NCBI RefSeq assembly: GCF_000426185.1
Contig: NZ_KE384505.1
Location: forward strand, 249,741-313,740
DNA: 64,000 bases
Reading direction: 5' to 3'
Origin: Cellulomonas sp. URHD0024
Lineage (GTDB): Bacteria; Actinomycetota; Actinomycetes; Actinomycetales; Cellulomonadaceae
The notes under the pieces are model-generated. The model was not told the origin of the DNA and did not search any database. It saw only the letters and a list, made by a program, of their open reading frames with translations. Below, piece by piece: positions 59,908 through 64,000 of the stretch. Every line of letters starts with the position of its first letter. The first letter of the stretch is position 1. The position numbers and the translations under genes are program-made.

Positions 59908-60789
59908 GTGGACGACGTGATTCCGCGCCGCATCGCGGACCTCGGTGGCGCTGCACGCCGGCAGGACGTCGTCCTGGAAGGTGCGGACGTGCGGGCGCTC
60001 GACCGGTTGCTCCAGGCCGGCCGGGTCGTGCGACTCGCGCCAGGTGTGTACGGAGTGCCCGGCTGCTCGTCCGAGGCCGTCGCGGCGGCCGTCCACGGCG
60101 CCGGGATCGGGTGCGTCTCGGCTGCCGCGCGCGCGGGCGTCGCGATCCTGCGTCCGCCCGAGGCTCCGCACCTCGTCGTCCCCCGCGGGCGTGGACGGTC
60201 CGCGTCCCGGCTTCGCGACGAGTTCCCCGCGGTGCTCCACCACGAGTCGTGGTTCGCGCGGGGACGCGCTCGGGGCGCTGCGGTGGCTCCCGTCGGCCGG
60301 GCGCTCGCCCGGATGGTGCTCTGCCTCCCCACGCTCGACGCGGTGGTGGCGCTCGACAGCGCCTTCCAGAAGCGTCTCGCGACGATCGGCTCGGTCGGCG
60401 CACTGCTCCCCGCGACGGCCGACGTCCGGATGCGCCGGGTCCTCGATCTCACCGATGGGCGGAGCCGGTCGCCGATCGAGACGGTCGCGCGCCTCACGCT
60501 GCGGGGGGCGGGTCTGAGCGTCGTCGCGGGCGTCGTGGTCCCGATGGTGGGGGAGGTGGACCTCGTGGTCGAGGGGCGCGTCGTCGTCGAGCTGGATGGC
60601 TTCGCCCACCACTCCGGGCGCCGGGAGTTCGCCGAGGACCGCCGTCGCGACCGCGAGCTTACGCTGCAGGGTTACATCGTCCTGAGGTTCACGGCCCGCG
60701 ACGTGCTCCGAGATCCTGATCGACTGGTCGCGACCGTCCGCGCTGCCGTCACGCTGTCGCGTGGAGGCCGTCGAGCCGGGCGGCCCTAG
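59908..60789 (+). CDS. DUF559 (Vsr-like endonuclease fold) protein with AbiEi-like N-terminus
   Basis: 293 residues. N-terminal part: LDRLLQAGRVVRLAPGVYGVPG, a winged-helix motif like AbiEi antitoxins and related proteins. C-terminal DUF559 nuclease-type fold: SPIETVARLTLRGAG, GEVDLVVEGRVVVELDGFAHH, EFAEDRRRDRELTLQGYIVLRF, with the Glu, Asp and Glu-x-Asp metal residues. Such proteins are common in actinobacteria; the role is unknown. Start GTG at 59908 with GGGG before it. The gene sits between elements A and B, and its TAG stop is the TAG of element B. No AbiEii toxin is next to it. Confidence 0.85.
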   Translation: MDDVIPRRIADLGGAARRQDVVLEGADVRALDRLLQAGRVVRLAPGVYGVPGCSSEAVAAAVHGAGIGCVSAAARAGVAILRPPEAPHLVVPRGRGRSASRLRDEFPAVLHHESWFARGRARGAAVAPVGRALARMVLCLPTLDAVVALDSAFQKRLATIGSVGALLPATADVRMRRVLDLTDGRSRSPIETVARLTLRGAGLSVVAGVVVPMVGEVDLVVEGRVVVELDGFAHHSGRREFAEDRRRDRELTLQGYIVLRFTARDVLRDPDRLVATVRAAVTLSRGGRRAGRP

Positions 60790-60876
60790 CGCCACCTGGT
60801 ACAGGAGTTGCTCGAGTGATCGCTGCGGCGCCCCACGGGGTCCTCCGCGTCACCACACGTCCCACGTGGCGCTAGG
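60785..60876. mobile_element. 92-bp inverted-repeat element, copy B
   Basis: Ends CCTAGCGCCACCTGGTAC (60785-60802) and GTCCCACGTGGCGCTAGG (60859-60876), two mismatches in 18. Its fourth base group (TAG) is the stop codon of the DUF559 gene. Confidence 0.75.
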
Positions 60877-60900
60877 CAGACACGACCGTCACCGAGCCGC

Positions 60901-60988
60901 GAGCCGCCGAGCCACCGAGCCGCCGAGCCGCCGAGCCGCCGAGCCACCGAGCCGCCGAGCCGCCGAGCCGCCGAGCCACCGAGCCGCC
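60901..60988. repeat. eleven 8-bp tandem repeats with 32-bp higher order
   Basis: Units GAGCCGCC, every fourth one GAGCCACC at positions 2, 6 and 10, so the array grew as 32-bp blocks. It fills the gap between element B and the phosphatase gene, whose stop is four bases further inside a 7-bp hairpin (60984-61001). Confidence 0.95.
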
Positions 60989-60991
60989 GCG

Positions 60992-61606
60992 TCAGCGGCG
61001 GACCAGGGCCGTCAGGGTCTCCACGGCCGGGAGGAGCTGGTGGAACGAGCGCTCGTAGAGCGCCGCGTCGCCGCGGAAGGGGTCGACGACGTCGTCGTCG
61101 GCCGGGCGGTACGCCGTGAGCCCCCGACGGCGAGCGACCAGGGGGACGAGGGCGCGCAGGCGGTCGGCGGTGGTCGCGTTCGCGCCGGGGAGTGCCGCCG
61201 GGTCGACGTCGGCCGCCAGCCGGGCCAGCTCGCGCAGGGTGAACGTGCGGCGGACGGCCGCCGGCACCAGCTCGACCACCGAGGACCGGTGCTTGCGGGT
61301 CATCCCGATGACGAGGTCGGCGGACCGGATCATCGACGCCTCGAGCTGACGGCTCGTGAAACCGGCCGGATCGCCTCCGTGCTCCGCCACGAGCTCAGCC
61401 ATCGCGCGGGTCATCGGCCGACCGACGGGGGCGCCGGTCCCCGCCGACCCGATCTCGATCGCCGGCGCCAGCAGGCCCACAGCACGCCCCTGGAACGAGG
61501 CGCCGAGCCGAGCGGCCAGGAGCCGTTCGACCGCGGGCGACCGGCAGATGTTGCCCGTGCACACGACGAGGACGCGCAGAGGCGAAGCCACGTCGGAGGG
61601 GAACAT
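60992..61606 (-). CDS. low-molecular-weight protein tyrosine phosphatase
   Basis: 204 residues. The P-loop C16-T-G-N-I-C-R22-S is at the N-terminus (VLVVCTGNICRSPAVERLL); the general acid Asp is in DDDVVDPFRG near the C-terminus. Length is above the usual 150-165. Such enzymes often regulate exopolysaccharide tyrosine kinases; the nearby ugd and VanZ genes agree with an envelope role. ATG at 61606; a longer in-frame start adds 15 residues with no family match. Minus strand, 63 bases after VanZ, probably one transcript. Confidence 0.9.
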   Translation of the reverse strand: MFPSDVASPLRVLVVCTGNICRSPAVERLLAARLGASFQGRAVGLLAPAIEIGSAGTGAPVGRPMTRAMAELVAEHGGDPAGFTSRQLEASMIRSADLVIGMTRKHRSSVVELVPAAVRRTFTLRELARLAADVDPAALPGANATTADRLRALVPLVARRRGLTAYRPADDDVVDPFRGDAALYERSFHQLLPAVETLTALVRR

Positions 61607-61669
61607 GGCTCTATGGTCCCTGGCCACGGGCGCTGTTCGGCGCATTCGCACCCGATCGGCGCAGCAGGA

Positions 61670-62143
61670 TCAGCCGGTCGTGCCTTCGGCGGTCCCGGCC
61701 CGGCGGCGGGCGTTGATCGACCGTGCTGCCTGCAGGCCGAGCAGGCCGATCGTGGCTCCGAGCGTGTTCATGACGACGTCGCGGATGCTGGGCACCCGCG
61801 TCGGGAAGAAGAGGAGCTGGGTCAGCTCGATCGCCGCGGACAGGCACAGCCCGAGCACCACGACCAGCCACCGACGCCGTACGAGCAGACCGACCAGCAC
61901 GCCGAACGGCACGAACATGACGACGTTCGCGCTCGCCTCGAGCTGCGAGAAGCTCAGGGGGACGCCGGCCCGCAGGAACCAGGTGAGGATGTCGTCCACC
62001 AGGTCGAAGAACAGGCCCGAGGAGGACGGCGCAGGCCAGAGGGTGATGCGTGCGACGAGCCCGAGGTAGAGCACCAGCGTGACGACGACGGCGCGCCGGG
62101 TGGCAGGCTGGGGCACGTCACGGACGCTAGCAGGGCCTTTCAC
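61670..62143 (-). CDS. VanZ family membrane protein
   Basis: 157 residues, four membrane helices: VVVTLVLYLGLVARITLWPA, NVVMFVPFGVLVGLLV, LVVVLGLCLSAAIELTQLLF and DVVMNTLGATIGLLG. NVVMFVPFG and the E-L-x-Q helix with SIRDVVMNTLGA are VanZ marks. Function is loosely tied to glycopeptide tolerance. GTG start at 62143 with GGACGG before it; a GTG further in is possible. Divergent from ugd with about 90 bases between. Confidence 0.85.
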   Translation of the reverse strand: MKGPASVRDVPQPATRRAVVVTLVLYLGLVARITLWPAPSSSGLFFDLVDDILTWFLRAGVPLSFSQLEASANVVMFVPFGVLVGLLVRRRWLVVVLGLCLSAAIELTQLLFFPTRVPSIRDVVMNTLGATIGLLGLQAARSINARRRAGTAEGTTG

Positions 62144-62232
62144 CCGTCCGGCCGCGACCGCGAATGATCACCCACCGGTGCCATCGACCGCCCCGGTACG
62201 CTCGTCGAGAATCCACCACAAAGGGGCATTTC

Positions 62233-63558
62233 GTGCGACTTTCTGTCATTGGGTGCGGCTACCTGGGGGCCGTGCACGCGGCGAGCATGGCTCAGCTGGG
62301 TCACGACGTCATCGGCATCGACGTCGACGAGCGCAAGATCGAGGCGCTGCGGGCAGGCCGTGCACCGTTCTACGAACCGGGGCTGCCGGAGCTGCTCACC
62401 GAGGCGGCGGCGACGGGTCGGTTGTCGTTCAGCACGGACATCGCCGAGGCGAACGGCGCCGAGGTCCACTTCATCTGCGTGGGGACACCGCAGGTGCACG
62501 GCGAGTTCCGTGCGGACCTCACCTACGTGAACGCGGCGGTCGCAGCCCTGCGCCCGCACCTGCGCTCCGGTGACGTGGTGGCGGGCAAGTCGACCGTCCC
62601 CGTCGGCACCGCGGAGGCGATCGCGGAGACTCTCGCGCGCACCGGCGCCGTGCTGGTCTGGAACCCTGAGTTCCTGCGGGAGGGCTTCGCGGTCCAGGAC
62701 ACGCTGCACCCGGACCGCCTCGTCTACGGCTTGCCGACGAACGACGACGGCGAGCCGACGCCCGAGGGCATCAAGGCGCAGGCGGCGCTCGACGAGGTCT
62801 ACGCCACCCCGCTGTCGGAGGACACCCCGCTGGTCGTGACGGACTACGCGACGGCCCAGCTGGTCAAGGTGGCCGCCAACTCGTTCCTGGCGACGAAGAT
62901 CTCGTTCATCAACGCGATGGCCGAGCTGTGCGAGTCGACCGGCGCCGACGTCACGCGCCTGGCCGACGCGATCGGCTACGACGACCGGATCGGCCGCCGG
63001 TTCCTGAACGCGGGGCTGGGCTTCGGGGGAGGCTGCCTCCCCAAGGACATCCGTGCGTTCATGGCTCGTGCCGGCGAGCTCGGCGTCAGCGACGCCCTGG
63101 GCTTCCTGCGCGAGGTCGACTCGATCAACATGCGACGCCGGGTGCGGGTGGTCGACCTGGCCCGTGAGGTCTGCCACGGCTCGATCGTCGGGCGTCGGAT
63201 CGCGGTCCTCGGTGCGGCGTTCAAGCCCGACTCCGACGACGTGCGGGACTCGCCCGCACTGTCCGTCGCGGCCCAGATGCAGCTGCAGGGTGCTCACGTG
63301 ACCGTGACCGACCCGCAGGCGATCCCGAACGCACGGGCCAAGTGGCCGGACCTGCACTTCGCAGACACCGCCCTCGAGGCAGCCGCTGGCGCGGACGTCG
63401 TCCTGCTCGCCACGGAGTGGGCGCAGTACCGCGAGCTCGACCCCGAGGAGCTGGGGCAGGTCGTGGCGCACCGGCGGATGCTCGACGGCCGCAACGTCCT
63501 GGAGCCCGCCCAGTGGCGTGCAGCCGGCTGGACGTACCGAGCGCTCGGTCGCCCCTGA
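62233..63558 (+). CDS. ugd: UDP-glucose 6-dehydrogenase
   Basis: 441 residues. Oxidises UDP-glucose to UDP-glucuronate with two NAD+, giving a precursor of envelope polysaccharides. NAD-binding GCGYLG near 7-12, substrate motif PEFLREGFAVQD near 145, catalytic Cys268 in GLGFGGGCLPKD and third-domain marks AAFKPDSDDVRDSPA. The start is GTG at 62233 with AAAGGGG seven bases upstream; an upstream in-frame ATG is out of the family. A 14-bp terminator follows. Could be ugd-like acting on GDP-mannose, but the Cys motif and length favour UDP-glucose. Confidence 0.92.
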   Translation: MRLSVIGCGYLGAVHAASMAQLGHDVIGIDVDERKIEALRAGRAPFYEPGLPELLTEAAATGRLSFSTDIAEANGAEVHFICVGTPQVHGEFRADLTYVNAAVAALRPHLRSGDVVAGKSTVPVGTAEAIAETLARTGAVLVWNPEFLREGFAVQDTLHPDRLVYGLPTNDDGEPTPEGIKAQAALDEVYATPLSEDTPLVVTDYATAQLVKVAANSFLATKISFINAMAELCESTGADVTRLADAIGYDDRIGRRFLNAGLGFGGGCLPKDIRAFMARAGELGVSDALGFLREVDSINMRRRVRVVDLAREVCHGSIVGRRIAVLGAAFKPDSDDVRDSPALSVAAQMQLQGAHVTVTDPQAIPNARAKWPDLHFADTALEAAAGADVVLLATEWAQYRELDPEELGQVVAHRRMLDGRNVLEPAQWRAAGWTYRALGRP

Positions 63559-63585
63559 TCGAACGCGACGAGACTCGCACCTCGA

Positions 63586-63617
63586 CGACGGCCGTCCCCC
63601 CGCGGGGACGGCCGTCG
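63586..63617 (+). terminator. ugd terminator
   Basis: CGACGGCCGTCCCC (63586-63599) pairs perfectly with GGGGACGGCCGTCG (63604-63617), 14 bp with a CCGC loop, 27 bases past ugd. Confidence 0.85.
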
Positions 63618-63628
63618 GCGCGTTCCGA

Positions 63629-63720
63629 CCTAGCGCCACCTGGGACGGATGTCGTCGCCTGGGGCGCCCAGACGCGTCCCTGGCAGCACGTCCATCACGC
63701 GCGTCACAAGTGCCGCTAGG
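63629..63720. mobile_element. 92-bp inverted-repeat element, copy C
   Basis: Ends CCTAGCGCCACCTGGGAC (63629-63646) and GTCACAAGTGCCGCTAGG (63703-63720), three mismatches in 18. It lies between the ugd terminator and the MarR promoter. Confidence 0.72.
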
Positions 63721-63738
63721 TTCGCGCGGGCGCGGTTT

Positions 63739-63764
63739 CGTTACGCAAGGTAATGACGTAGGCT
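63739..63764 (+). promoter_or_regulatory. promoter and operator of the MarR gene
   Basis: CGTTAC-GCAAG-GTAATG (63739-63755) is a near-perfect palindrome, typical of MarR self-operators, and TAGGCT (63759-63764) lies six bases before the ATG, fitting a leaderless -10 box. Binding at the palindrome would block it. Confidence 0.5.
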
Positions 63765-63770
63765 AACGAT

Positions 63771-64000
63771 ATGACCAGCGCCCCCGACCCCACCGGTGAC
63801 CTCCGCATCGCCATCGGGCAGGCTGCGCGGCGGATCCGGGCGGAACGCGGTGGCGCCGGACTGGCCGACCCGCAGTACACGGTCCTGCTCTGGCTGAACA
63901 AGAGCGGACCGCTGACGCCGGGGCAGCTTGCGGATCTGGAGCGCGTCCAGCCGCCGTCGATGACCCGCACGGTGAACTGCCTCGCCGAGCTCGGTCTGGT
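63771..64000 (+). CDS. MarR-family transcriptional regulator (cut by window end)
   Basis: 76 residues are visible. LRIAIGQAARRIRAER, then YTVLLWLNKSGPLTPGQLADLERVQPPSMTRTVNCLAELGLV is the start of a MarR winged helix with its recognition helix (quoted in part as PPSMTRTVNCLAELGLV). The ligand and targets are unknown. The leaderless-type start and the palindrome upstream suggest self-repression. Confidence 0.88.
   Translation, partial: MTSAPDPTGDLRIAIGQAARRIRAERGGAGLADPQYTVLLWLNKSGPLTPGQLADLERVQPPSMTRTVNCLAELGL

Noticed and set aside
1..64000. tRNA, rRNA or other structured RNA genes
   Set aside because: I looked for cloverleaf ends and conserved rRNA stretches by eye and saw none; a covariance search would be needed to exclude small RNAs.

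Overview
The window is very GC-rich and gene-dense, with GTG/TTG starts, ATGA/GTGA stop-start overlaps and typical actinobacterial families (DUF3027, DUF2530, DUF222-HNH, WXG100-like, AzgA permease). It suggests a motile actinobacterium of the Micrococcales, most like Cellulomonas and relatives. This is an inference from gene content and order; no marker gene or RNA gene is present to prove it.

Layout. 1-8,922 holds housekeeping and accessory genes: the 5' end of a helicase-associated-domain gene, a DUF222/HNH endonuclease with a long collagen-like Gly-Pro-Ala N-terminus, a DksA/TraR zinc-finger protein, a cold-shock protein, a DUF3027 protein overlapping a 1,130-residue sacsin-type (GHKL) ATPase, and a small DUF2530 membrane protein. 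9,165-58,092 is one flagellar and chemotaxis locus of about 49 kb. Its left arm reads leftward (flgN-flgK-flgL-fliW, then an EAL-HDOD gene). A 389-bp control region carrying a perfect CRP/GlxR-type palindrome separates it from the rightward part: fliA, flagellin, fliD-fliS, then flgBC-fliEFGHIJ-NlpC/P60 hydrolase-fliK-flgDE. A four-gene WXG100/EspG-like/hydrolase/lipoprotein island and a glutathione peroxidase gene (29,463-33,306) interrupt it. It resumes with an M15 peptidase, flbD-motAB-fliL, fliMNOPQR-flhBA-flhF-like, csrA, cheA-cheW, three chemoreceptors, and cheB-cheR-cheY-cheX-cheY-cheC-like. 58,170-64,000 holds an AzgA-type purine permease, a DUF559 protein, a low-molecular-weight tyrosine phosphatase, a VanZ protein, UDP-glucose dehydrogenase and the start of a MarR regulator.

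How it works together. Six sites of the form CT[4 nt]-N14-[GT]CGATC/G-like -10 (plus one variant on the minus strand) lie upstream of flgN, flagellin, flgB, the M15 peptidase, flbD-mot, the first chemoreceptor and cheB. They look like one sigma-28 regulon driven by FliA. Flagellin output appears to be tuned after transcription by CsrA and FliW, because the flagellin leader has an AUGGA hexaloop hairpin; fliM has a second one. FlgB, FlgD, FlgE, FliE, FliK and, unexpectedly, both Sec-less wall hydrolases share an N-terminal F-x-x-x-L motif like the flagellar export-gate recognition motif. I infer that the hydrolases are exported by the flagellar machine to open the wall for the rod.

Other novelty. 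Three 91-92 bp elements with 18-bp terminal inverted repeats lie within 4 kb at the right end; two flank the DUF559 gene and one supplies its stop codon. Four unrelated short tandem arrays sit at gene ends. FlhF has lost its P-loop, FliM lacks the usual CheY-binding peptide, and flgF, flgG, flgM, cheD and cheZ are not seen in the window.
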